Assembly (NCBI GenBank): GCA_017937805.1
Contig: JAGBCX010000017.1
Span: 22,370-86,369, forward strand
Source of the DNA: Alistipes sp.
Lineage (GTDB): Bacteria > Bacteroidota > Bacteroidia > Bacteroidales > Rikenellaceae
DNA length: 64,000 bases
Direction: 5' to 3'
Part shown: positions 53,996 through 62,017 of the stretch, piece after piece
Layout of the letters: every line of letters starts with the position of its first letter
Position numbering within the stretch: position 1 is the first letter of the stretch
Translations under genes and position numbers: made by a program
The notes under the pieces: model-generated
Seen by the model: the letters and a program-made list of their open reading frames with translations, nothing else
Databases searched by the model: none
Told to the model about the DNA's origin: nothing

Positions 53996-55936
53996 ATGAG
54001 AACTACTATCCTATCTGCTCTTATATCCCTATTTGCATCGGCAATTGTCATAAATAGCGCCGTTGCACAGATGGTTATCCCTACCCCCGTTGAGATGTCG
54101 TACAAGGGCAACAAAAAAGTTGCGCTGACACAGATAGACGAGCGCATCGATGCATCGTTAAACCTCCCTGACGAAGGTTACACCATCGAGATTAAGGGCA
54201 CTACCGCCCATCTTCGCGCCAAGACTGCACAGGGTATGGTTTGGGCAAAGGCGACTCTTGCGCAACTCAAAAACGCGAACGGCGAAGTTCCCGTTGTAAA
54301 GATTAAGGACTACCCCGCTTTTCCGATACGAGGTTACATGTACGACTGCGGTCGCAATTTCCGTTCGGTGGAGAATCTCAAAAAGGATTTAGACCTCCTT
54401 TCGGCGTATAAACTGAATGTCTTTCATTGGCACCTGACCGACAACCCTGCATGGCGCATCGAATGTCGGGCATACCCCGTTTTGAACGCTGCACGCTATC
54501 AACAGCAGACACGCACACCGGGCAAGTTCTACACCTACAAGGAGATTCACGAGGTTATCGCCTACGCTAAGGAGAGAGGTATTTTGGTAATCCCCGAGAT
54601 TGATATTCCGAGCCATAGCGAGTATTTCTGGACTATCTTCGGCTTCCAGATGGAGGACCCTCGCGGAATAAAGATTCTCGATGTATTATTCGAGGAGTTC
54701 CTCACCGAAATCACCCCTGAGGAGTGCCCGTATATCCACCTCGGCTCTGACGAGGTACGCCGTAAGATTGATGATGCCGAAGGTTTTGTGCGCCACTACG
54801 AGGAGATTCTGGCAAAGCATAATCGCAAAACCGTAATTTGGGACCCGGGTATTACGCCATCGTCAAAAGATGCTATTTTGCAGAGCGTTCGTGCTATGGA
54901 GGGGCGTAGAGCAAACATAATGGAGACCGTAAAGTACGGCAAAGATGATTTGAGCCTACTGCAGAAGCACCCGCTGATTGATGCTTCGATGGGATATCTC
55001 AACCACGGTTGCCCGATAAACAATGTATCGCGTTACTTCCTACGCCAACTCTGCGGAGCAGAGCGATATGATGGTCACGCCTTGGGCGGTATTCTATGCC
55101 TTTGGAACGATGTTCGTTTGGAGAGCGAGGAGCAACTGTTCCCAATAAATGCAGTACCTATCTCTTTGTTGCCTTATGCCGAGCGTGCTTGGGTAGGCGG
55201 CAAAGGCAGTGGCGTAGATTTTGAGGCGTTATTGCCATCGCCCGAAACAGAGGCACACAAAGCGCTTGTAGCGTTCGAGCAGAAGATGATATATCATCGT
55301 GACAATCTGCTCCAAGATTGGCATGTGCGCTGGGTGGCAAATGCCCATATTCCGTGGTTGGTTACCGTTCCACAGCCACAAGGCACACCAAAAGAGTCGA
55401 TGAAGTGGATACCTGCTTATGGTGGCTCGTTGCACCTCCACGCCTTGGCTGTTGCAAACGGAGTTGAGCCAAGCGAAAAGATGGTTGCACATCTCAAAAC
55501 CGAGATATACTCGGAGGAGGAGGAGCGAGAGGTTCGTGCGTTTGTGGCATTCGAAACCCCTTCTCGTTCTACTCGTCGTTCGGCAGGCATTGGCAAGCAG
55601 GGCGAGTGGGAAACGGGCGGAACAATTCTCTTGAATGGCGAGAAAATTCTGCCTCCTGTGGCGTGGAATCACCCGGGCGAGTATGCATACCATTTCAGCG
55701 CATACCGCTATCGCGATATTCAGGATATACCTTGGACCAACGAGCAGTTGTTTTGGTTGCGTGAGCCTGCGGTGCTGAAACTCAAAAAGGGTTGGAACAC
55801 TATCGAAATGGAGGCACCGCTGCACTACAAAACGCCATTCTGGTACGTATCGTTCTCACCCGTAGAGGTGGGTGCCGATGGTAGTTGGAGCGAGGTCGAA
55901 GGGTTGAAGTACCGATTACCAAATGTAGAAAAGTAA
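53996..55936 (+). CDS. glycoside hydrolase family 20 (beta-N-acetylhexosaminidase-like), exported
   Basis: A 646-aa exported enzyme with a signal peptide (ends near SAVAQ). An N-terminal GH20b-type domain (about 30-100) leads to the TIM barrel with RGYMYDCGRNFRS, NVFHWHLTDNPAWRIE, VIPEIDIPSHSEYFW and the catalytic Asp-Glu pair in IHLGSDEVRRK. Two usual residues differ: HLGSDE instead of HxGGDE, and LTDN instead of LTDD. It probably removes terminal GlcNAc or GalNAc from glycans. The C-terminal part (about 430-646) contains a beta-sandwich. Confidence 0.88.
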   Translation: MRTTILSALISLFASAIVINSAVAQMVIPTPVEMSYKGNKKVALTQIDERIDASLNLPDEGYTIEIKGTTAHLRAKTAQGMVWAKATLAQLKNANGEVPVVKIKDYPAFPIRGYMYDCGRNFRSVENLKKDLDLLSAYKLNVFHWHLTDNPAWRIECRAYPVLNAARYQQQTRTPGKFYTYKEIHEVIAYAKERGILVIPEIDIPSHSEYFWTIFGFQMEDPRGIKILDVLFEEFLTEITPEECPYIHLGSDEVRRKIDDAEGFVRHYEEILAKHNRKTVIWDPGITPSSKDAILQSVRAMEGRRANIMETVKYGKDDLSLLQKHPLIDASMGYLNHGCPINNVSRYFLRQLCGAERYDGHALGGILCLWNDVRLESEEQLFPINAVPISLLPYAERAWVGGKGSGVDFEALLPSPETEAHKALVAFEQKMIYHRDNLLQDWHVRWVANAHIPWLVTVPQPQGTPKESMKWIPAYGGSLHLHALAVANGVEPSEKMVAHLKTEIYSEEEEREVRAFVAFETPSRSTRRSAGIGKQGEWETGGTILLNGEKILPPVAWNHPGEYAYHFSAYRYRDIQDIPWTNEQLFWLREPAVLKLKKGWNTIEMEAPLHYKTPFWYVSFSPVEVGADGSWSEVEGLKYRLPNVEK

Positions 55937-55949
55937 AAATAGTATAAAT

Positions 55950-57062
55950 ATGTCTTTCACTAAAATAGACCACTACGAGCGTGGCGAGTACAGAGATACT
56001 CACCACGACAGCGCACTCTCGGTGACCGATGGCGTTGCCGACCAGCCGATTGTAAACCCCTACTTTGTCAAGAAGCGCCGCCGCAGACTCACAACCGATG
56101 AGTTTGTAGAGGGTATTTTGGCAGGAAATATAACCATTCTCTCGCAGGCGATAACCCTTATCGAGAGCAACAACCCCGACAACTACGCCCAAGCGCAGGA
56201 GATTATCGAGCGCTGTTTGCCGTATGCCGGTAATTCGGTACGTATAGGCATTACGGGTGTGCCGGGAGCAGGAAAATCGACTTGGATTGAGGCGGTCGGA
56301 AATATGGTTACATCGTTGCACCACAAGTTGGCAGTCCTCGCTATAGACCCCTCTTCGGAGCGTAGCGGTGGCTCAATCTTGGGCGACAAAACCCGTATGG
56401 AGACAATCTGCCACAACCCCGATATCTTTATCCGCCCTTCGCCATCGGCAGGCTCGCTCGGCGGCGTAGCCCGCAAAACTCGCGAAACGGTGGTGTTGTG
56501 CGAGGCGGCAGGTTTTGATGTGATTTTCATCGAAACTGTGGGTGTTGGTCAGTCGGAAACAGCCGTTCACTCAATGGTCGATATGTTCCTCTTGTTACAA
56601 ATTTCGGGTGCAGGCGATGAGTTGCAGGGCATCAAGCGAGGCATTATGGAGATGGCAGACTTGATGGTCATCACCAAGGCAGATGGTGAGAATAAGGTCA
56701 AAGCCGAGGTTGCTCGCCGACAGTTCCAAAATGCGTTGCACCTCTTCCCAACCCCTGAAAGTGATTGGAGAGCAAAGGTCTATACCTGCTCCTCGCTCGA
56801 AGGTGTCGGCTTGGAGGAGATTTGGAAGGGCGTAGAGGAGTATCTCGAACACACCAAGGGCAACGGTTACTTCCAGCACCACCGCAACGAGCAGAATAAG
56901 TATTGGATGTACGAGAGCATAAACGAAACCTTGAAGAGTCGTTTCTATCTCAACCCCGAAATCGAGAGTCGTATTGCCGATGTCGAGCAGCGTGTTCTCG
57001 ATGCAAAGTTGAGTTCGTTTATTGCAGCGAAAGAGCTGTTGGACATCTATTTTAAGAAATAG
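55950..57062 (+). CDS. meaB: methylmalonyl-CoA mutase-associated GTPase
   Basis: MeaB/ArgK protects and loads the B12-dependent methylmalonyl-CoA mutase. The 370-aa protein has a long N-terminal part and the G3E GTPase core: Walker A GITGVPGAGKSTWIEAVG, switch DPSSERSGGSILGDKTRM, IETVGVGQSE and the guanine-binding MVITKADG. The mutase genes are not in the window, but mce and mmdA-B of the same pathway are 6-8 kb away in the opposite direction. It starts 13 bp behind the GH20 gene. Confidence 0.95.
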   Translation: MSFTKIDHYERGEYRDTHHDSALSVTDGVADQPIVNPYFVKKRRRRLTTDEFVEGILAGNITILSQAITLIESNNPDNYAQAQEIIERCLPYAGNSVRIGITGVPGAGKSTWIEAVGNMVTSLHHKLAVLAIDPSSERSGGSILGDKTRMETICHNPDIFIRPSPSAGSLGGVARKTRETVVLCEAAGFDVIFIETVGVGQSETAVHSMVDMFLLLQISGAGDELQGIKRGIMEMADLMVITKADGENKVKAEVARRQFQNALHLFPTPESDWRAKVYTCSSLEGVGLEEIWKGVEEYLEHTKGNGYFQHHRNEQNKYWMYESINETLKSRFYLNPEIESRIADVEQRVLDAKLSSFIAAKELLDIYFKK

Positions 57063-57067
57063 ATGCC

Positions 57068-57100
57068 AAACGGAAAGGTGAAAACGGAAAACGGAAAACT
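57068..57100. repeat. heptamer array, unit AAAACGG
   Basis: Units AAACGG, AAAACGG, AAAACGG and AAAACT behind meaB. Period 7. Confidence 0.7.
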
Positions 57101-57129
57101 TTTTTAATATAAAACCTAAAAATTAGAGG

Positions 57130-57232
57130 TAATTGAGGAAATTTTGTGCGTTGCTAGGCGGTGAGTGCGCAGCATACTAAGGCGTATGTGAGCAACTCAA
57201 CGACCGACGCAAGGTGCAAAATTTACCAATTA
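57130..57232. repeat. long-hairpin intergenic element, copy 4
   Basis: 103 nt. Arms: TAATT/AATTA, AAATTTTG/CAAAATTT, GCGT/ACGC, TGAGT/ACTCA, CATAC/GTATG around TAAGGC, with the shared words GCGCAG and TGAGCA. It ends 10 bp in front of the sirtuin start codon, so it could affect its translation. Confidence 0.8.
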
Positions 57233-57242
57233 GAATAATTTT

Positions 57243-57956
57243 ATGAAGATTGTAGTATTGACAGGGGCAGGAATTAGTGCCGATTCGGGTATTCCGACCT
57301 ATCGCAGTAGCGATGGTTTGTGGGCAAACTACAAGATTGAGGAGGTCTGCACACCCGAGGCGTTGGAGCGCGATAGAGCCAAGGTTATAAACTTCTACAA
57401 TATGCGCCGCCGTGAGATGGCGGGAAAACAACCAAATGCAGGACATAAGGCGTTGGCGGAGTTGGAGAAGTACTTTGATGTAGAGATTATTACGCAGAAT
57501 ATTGACAATCTGCACGAACTTGCCGGCTCGACCAAAATCACCCACCTTCACGGCGAACTCACCAAGCTGCGCGAGGAGAGTGGTGAGAAGTATATCACCG
57601 AGATTGGTCTGCGCGACCAGACGCTTGACGAAACTGCTCCGAATGGCGAGTTATTGCGCCCACATATCGTTTTCTTTGGCGAGGCTGTGCCGATGTTCGA
57701 CAAGGCTCGCGACATTGTTAAAGAGGCTGATATGCTGATTGTTGTAGGTACTTCGTTGGCGGTATATCCTGCGGCTTCGTTGGTCGGCTGGGTAAAGAGT
57801 AATGATGTACCGATTTATGTTGTGGACCCATCGACTCCGAAGATTCCGTTCCTCCGCAACAAAATCTTCCACAAGAAGGAGCGCGCAGCGATTGGCTTGC
57901 CTAAGTTGGTGGCTCAACTCAAAGAGTTTGCAGAGATACGCAAACCCGACAGATAG
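57243..57956 (+). CDS. cobB: NAD-dependent protein deacylase (sirtuin, zinc-less class III-like)
   Basis: A Sir2-family enzyme of 237 aa: GAGISADSGIPTYRSSDGLW, TQNIDNLHELAG, the catalytic His in HLHGELTK and VGTSLAVYPAASLV are all present. The zinc-binding CxxC pairs that normally follow the catalytic His are missing; the segment between HGELTK and RPHIVFFGE has no Cys. NFYNMRRREM holds the YxxR pair that in class III sirtuins reads acidic acyl groups, so desuccinylase activity is likely by family knowledge. Its end overlaps the opposite symporter gene by 43 bp. Confidence 0.9.
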   Translation: MKIVVLTGAGISADSGIPTYRSSDGLWANYKIEEVCTPEALERDRAKVINFYNMRRREMAGKQPNAGHKALAELEKYFDVEIITQNIDNLHELAGSTKITHLHGELTKLREESGEKYITEIGLRDQTLDETAPNGELLRPHIVFFGEAVPMFDKARDIVKEADMLIVVGTSLAVYPAASLVGWVKSNDVPIYVVDPSTPKIPFLRNKIFHKKERAAIGLPKLVAQLKEFAEIRKPDR

Positions 57957-59365
57957 AGCCCGACTATCGTGAAAGTTGCATTCACAAGCAACAATTCAAA
58001 ACCAAAACTATAACCCCCGAACCACACTTCGGAGTTCAAGTCGAGAAGAAGTGAGCAAAGTGGTGCAAGGATTACAACCGCAGGCACTACCCCATCGCGC
58101 ACAGTCCTTTTTGACAACACTCCAAAGGCAAAGAGTCCGAGCAGAGGACCATAGGTGTAACTTGCAAGGCGATAGACAAGATTTATTGTACTATCGCTAC
58201 TCCACCTATCGAATGCCAACACAAGCAACCCCAATACAAGCGCCATAGCGGCATGAATCCACTTGCGTGACGTTGTCGAAATCCCCTTTTTATGCAACAC
58301 ATCAACTGCAAACGAGGTTGTAAGCGATGTTAGCGCACCCCCCGTAGCCGAGAATGTTGCCACCAAAACGCCAAGCACCAACAAAATTGAGATAATGGTC
58401 GGCATACCCTTTTGTGTCGCTACAAAAGCAAACACCTCATCGGGTTTTGCAACCTCCAAGTTCGCTTTTGCAAGGTAGAGATAGAGCAACGCTCCAAGCC
58501 CAAGCAACATCGCAATTACTACACCCTGCAACAACGACGCAACAACCATATTGCGTTGTGCCGAGCGTTGCGAGCGACTGCTTAGGGCGCGTTGCATCAT
58601 ATCTTGGTCTAAACCGGTCATCGCCACTATCATAAATACTCCTGCAAGAAACATCTTTGCAAAGTGTAGCGAGGAGTCGATATTATCAAAATGGAACACC
58701 CTCGTCAAGCCTCCATCAACAGCTTGCGAGGCCACCTCAGGAAGAGGTAGTTCGAGTTCGCGGAGCAGAAATACCATACATAACACCACACACAGCACCA
58801 TACATAGTGTTTTTAGTGCATCTATCCACACCACCGCTACAACTCCTCCACGATAGGTATAGAGCCATACCAACACCATAAAAGCAAGTGTTGTAGCCCA
58901 GAGAGGGATACCAAGAGGAGTACAAAGAAGTTGCTGAATTACCACACAGGCCACAAAAGCCTTGAGTGCGGTACTTGATACTTTCGACACAAGAAACAAC
59001 CACGCTCCCATCGCGTGGCTGCGTACTCCGAAACGACCATCTAAATATTCATATAATGAGGTTACGTTGTAACGATAATACAACGGAATAAGCACACAGG
59101 CAATCACCAAACTACCCACCACAAAGCCCAGCACCATCTGCAAATAGGAGAAGCCTGAGGCACCCACCATTCCGGGTACGGAGATAAATGTTACCCCTGT
59201 CATTGGTGCGCCCACCATAGCGAGTGCCACCACCAACCACGACTGATTACGACCGCCCGTAAAGAACTTCGCATTACTGCCGTTACCTCCCGAAAAATGT
59301 GCCACCACAAAGAGCATGGCAACATAAATGGCTACAACTGCAAGGGTGAGTAGCGTAGTCGTCAT
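57914..59365 (-). CDS. sodium:solute symporter (SSS family)
   Basis: A Na+-coupled transporter of 483 aa with about 13 membrane segments. Family phrases: FFTGGRNQSWLVVALAMVGAPMTGVTFISVPG near the start, LYEYLDGRFGVRSHAMGAWLFLVSK, TGLDQDMMQRALSSRS and ATFSATGGALTSLTTSFAVDVL. The substrate is open; the aminotransferase 6 bp upstream hints at an amino acid or amine. The last 43 bp overlap the sirtuin gene on the other strand. Confidence 0.92.
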   Translation of the reverse strand: MTTTLLTLAVVAIYVAMLFVVAHFSGGNGSNAKFFTGGRNQSWLVVALAMVGAPMTGVTFISVPGMVGASGFSYLQMVLGFVVGSLVIACVLIPLYYRYNVTSLYEYLDGRFGVRSHAMGAWLFLVSKVSSTALKAFVACVVIQQLLCTPLGIPLWATTLAFMVLVWLYTYRGGVVAVVWIDALKTLCMVLCVVLCMVFLLRELELPLPEVASQAVDGGLTRVFHFDNIDSSLHFAKMFLAGVFMIVAMTGLDQDMMQRALSSRSQRSAQRNMVVASLLQGVVIAMLLGLGALLYLYLAKANLEVAKPDEVFAFVATQKGMPTIISILLVLGVLVATFSATGGALTSLTTSFAVDVLHKKGISTTSRKWIHAAMALVLGLLVLAFDRWSSDSTINLVYRLASYTYGPLLGLFAFGVLSKRTVRDGVVPAVVILAPLCSLLLDLNSEVWFGGYSFGFELLLVNATFTIVGLYLSGLRISANSLS

Positions 59366-59371
59366 CGTTTT

Positions 59372-60580
59372 CTATGAGAGTTTATCGAGTACTCGGCGAA
59401 TAATCGCCACACTCTCACGGATTTCGTCATCGGAGATTACAAGCGGAGGTGAGATACGAAAGGCAGTAGCGCAGTAGAGAAACCAATCGCTCAAAATACC
59501 CTCTTCTTTGAAGAGTTCCATTGTGCGGAAAAGTCGCTCCTCCGAGCCAAGTTCCACAGCCAACAACAATCCGCTACGGCGAATTTCGAGTACCGCAGGG
59601 TGATTTTTCAGTAACTCCTCGTACAGTGCGCCTTTGCGTTCGACATCGGCGACAATATTGTGCTTTTTGAGGTAGCGGAACGCCGCCAAACCCGCAGCAC
59701 AGCAGACAGGGTGACCGCCAAAGGTTGTGATATGACCGAGTGTCGGATTCTCTTGCAACGAGTCCATAATCTCTTTCGATGAAACAAACGCTCCAAGTGG
59801 CATACCTCCGCCAAACGCCTTAGCAAGGGTTATAATATCGGGTGTAACACCATATTTCTGGCAGGCAAACATCTCGCCCGTGCGCCCCATTCCGGTCTGA
59901 ATTTCATCAAAGATAAGCAGCGCACCAACCTCGCTACAACGCTTGCGAAGTGCTTGCAGATAGCCCTCTTTCGGTGGTCGCACACCCGCCTCGCCCTGCA
60001 CCGGCTCACACAATACACAAGCGGTTTTTTCGGTTATCTGCGATAGGTCGTCAAACGAGTTGAAATCCAAAGCCTTGCAGTCTGGCAAAAGAGGTCTGAA
60101 CGCGTTTTTCCACTCCTCGCCCTCTGGCTCGCCCATCATACTCATCGCTCCATGAGTGGAGCCGTGATATGCTCGGCGCATCGATATCATCTCGGTACGC
60201 CCCGTATATCGTTTTGCCAACTTCAACGCCCCTTCGACAGCCTCAGCACCAGAGTTGAGGAAATAGACACTCTCCAACGGCGCAGGCAACGCTTCGGCTA
60301 TCTCTACGGCATACTCGACCTGTGGTCGCTCGACCATCTCGCCATAGACCATAATGTGCATATATCGCTCGGCTTGATTTTTGACCGCCTCGATAACATC
60401 ACGATTGGCGTGTCCGACATTACTTACCGAAACACCCGACACAAGGTCGAAATAGCGCTTTCCCTCGGGGGTATAGAAGAAAACTCCTTCGGCACGCTCC
60501 ACCTCAACCAACATCGGCGAGGGCGAAGTTTGACCAACATTTGCAAGAAATTGACGGCGTAGAATTTGTGTTTTCGACAT
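59372..60580 (-). CDS. class III aminotransferase (ornithine/acetylornithine type)
   Basis: A PLP-dependent aminotransferase of 402 aa. SGAEAVEGALKLAKRYTGR, YHGSTHGAMSM, CEPVQGEAGVRPP, FDEIQTGMGRTGEMFA and the PLP lysine in ITLAKAFGGGMPLGAFV are in family order. Members use ornithine, acetylornithine, GABA or other omega-amines; arginine-synthesis neighbours are absent and the partner gene is a symporter, so a catabolic role is likely but unproven. The start at 60580 is used because the longer frame passes the -7 box at 60604-60611. Confidence 0.88.
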   Translation of the reverse strand: MSKTQILRRQFLANVGQTSPSPMLVEVERAEGVFFYTPEGKRYFDLVSGVSVSNVGHANRDVIEAVKNQAERYMHIMVYGEMVERPQVEYAVEIAEALPAPLESVYFLNSGAEAVEGALKLAKRYTGRTEMISMRRAYHGSTHGAMSMMGEPEGEEWKNAFRPLLPDCKALDFNSFDDLSQITEKTACVLCEPVQGEAGVRPPKEGYLQALRKRCSEVGALLIFDEIQTGMGRTGEMFACQKYGVTPDIITLAKAFGGGMPLGAFVSSKEIMDSLQENPTLGHITTFGGHPVCCAAGLAAFRYLKKHNIVADVERKGALYEELLKNHPAVLEIRRSGLLLAVELGSEERLFRTMELFKEEGILSDWFLYCATAFRISPPLVISDDEIRESVAIIRRVLDKLS

Positions 60581-60603
60581 ATTTTTTAGCTCTTTTGGAA
60601 TGA

Positions 60604-60630
60604 CAAAGTTACAAAAAATGTCTATATTTG
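60604..60630. promoter_or_regulatory. divergent promoter pair between aminotransferase and phosphatase genes
   Basis: Minus-strand TAACTTTG (60604-60611) for the aminotransferase and plus-strand TATATTTG (60623-60630) for the phosphatase. The two -7 boxes are only 11 bp apart, so polymerase binding to one should hinder the other. Confidence 0.55.
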
Positions 60631-60652
60631 CATCAACTAATACCAATTAAAA

Positions 60653-62017
60653 ATGAAACGACTATTTACGCTTGTTTTTTCGTTACTCATTGCAGCAACA
60701 ATCTTTGCACAAACACCTGAGGATGTTTTGAAGAGTTTCGACAAATACCCCAACCTTGCGGGTACCGTAGGCTCGACATATCCTGGCATCCCATTTGGCG
60801 ATGTAGCCAATGCTCCAAAAGGCTTCAAACCATTCTATTTCTCATTGGTTGGCCGTCATGGTTCTCGCTACGAAATAGATAAATATTTCCGATTTACCGA
60901 TGCGCTCAAAGTGCTTGACAAGGCAGATAAGCTCGATATTTTGACCGCAGACGGCAAGGCCTTACACAAGCAGATTGCCGAGATTTGCAAAGCCCAGGAA
61001 GGTAAGGATGGTGAAATTTCGGAACTTGGAATCAAGCAGTGGAACGAGATTGCAACACGAGCATATAACCGCTTTGGTGCGATCTTCCGCAGTGGCAATA
61101 TCGAGGCAAAATCCAGCATCTCGTTGCGTTGTGTTCTATCGATGGCAACCTTCACTCAGACAATAAAAGGGCTCTATCCAAAAATTCAGATTTCGCAAAA
61201 CGCTCGTCATAGCGATTTATGGATAATTCTACCTCTCTCAAACGATCCAAATGCCTCAAAAAAAGCTAAGGAGTTGTGTAGCGAGCATCGAGAAAATGGC
61301 AAATGGGACGAGGCGCGAAAAAAGCTATTGCAGACAGGCAACGCCTCCTCTTTTATCTCTAAAATCACCACTAATCGCGATGCTCTTCTCAACGAATGTG
61401 GCGCGAAGTACGATATGGATTTTGCCTATCTATCGTTCTATTCTCTTCTTATTGCCGAGAATTTCGAGAAAGGCAATCGAGAATTGCTCACCCGTCTCTT
61501 TACCACCGAGGAGATGTACAATGTCTATGTTTATAAGACAACTCCGTGGCTCAACCTATCGATGGGACGAGGCGATGAGTATGTAGAGATGAAACAGTCG
61601 CATATGAAACCTCTTGTGGATGATATTCTCAACAAGGCACAGGCTGCCATCGACGGCAAAAATCCGAATGTGGCGAATCTTCGCTTCACTCACGACTCGT
61701 ATGTCGGCCCACTCCTCTCGGTTATGGGGTATGAGGGTTGCGTACCGCAGTGGAGCGAGGATATAGAGAAAGCGGCAACCTCGTTCAACCACGGCATAAT
61801 ATCGCCTATGGCAGCAAACTTGCAAATCGCACTCTACCGCAACAAGAAGGGCGAGGTGTTGGTACGCTCTCTCTTGAACGAGCGTGATGCTTATCTGCCT
61901 ATAGAGTGCAAAACGGCTCCATTCTACCCTTGGAGCGACTTTTGCAAGCATATCAACAAAAATGTAAAAGAACTCTGCGATACGCAAGAGAGGATACTGA
62001 ACAGAGAGAATAGATAA
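60653..62017 (+). CDS. histidine-type acid phosphatase, MINPP/phytase-like, exported
   Basis: A 454-aa exported phosphatase with a signal peptide (ends near IFAQT). The histidine phosphatase motif FSLVGRHGSRYE gives the phospho-accepting His, and LRFTHDSYVGPLL gives the HD acid/base pair. The RHGSRY form is that of multiple inositol polyphosphate phosphatases known from gut Bacteroidetes, so phytate may be a substrate; this is inference. The stop overlaps the next start in TAATG, so translation is coupled to the aldehyde dehydrogenase. Confidence 0.87.
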   Translation: MKRLFTLVFSLLIAATIFAQTPEDVLKSFDKYPNLAGTVGSTYPGIPFGDVANAPKGFKPFYFSLVGRHGSRYEIDKYFRFTDALKVLDKADKLDILTADGKALHKQIAEICKAQEGKDGEISELGIKQWNEIATRAYNRFGAIFRSGNIEAKSSISLRCVLSMATFTQTIKGLYPKIQISQNARHSDLWIILPLSNDPNASKKAKELCSEHRENGKWDEARKKLLQTGNASSFISKITTNRDALLNECGAKYDMDFAYLSFYSLLIAENFEKGNRELLTRLFTTEEMYNVYVYKTTPWLNLSMGRGDEYVEMKQSHMKPLVDDILNKAQAAIDGKNPNVANLRFTHDSYVGPLLSVMGYEGCVPQWSEDIEKAATSFNHGIISPMAANLQIALYRNKKGEVLVRSLLNERDAYLPIECKTAPFYPWSDFCKHINKNVKELCDTQERILNRENR

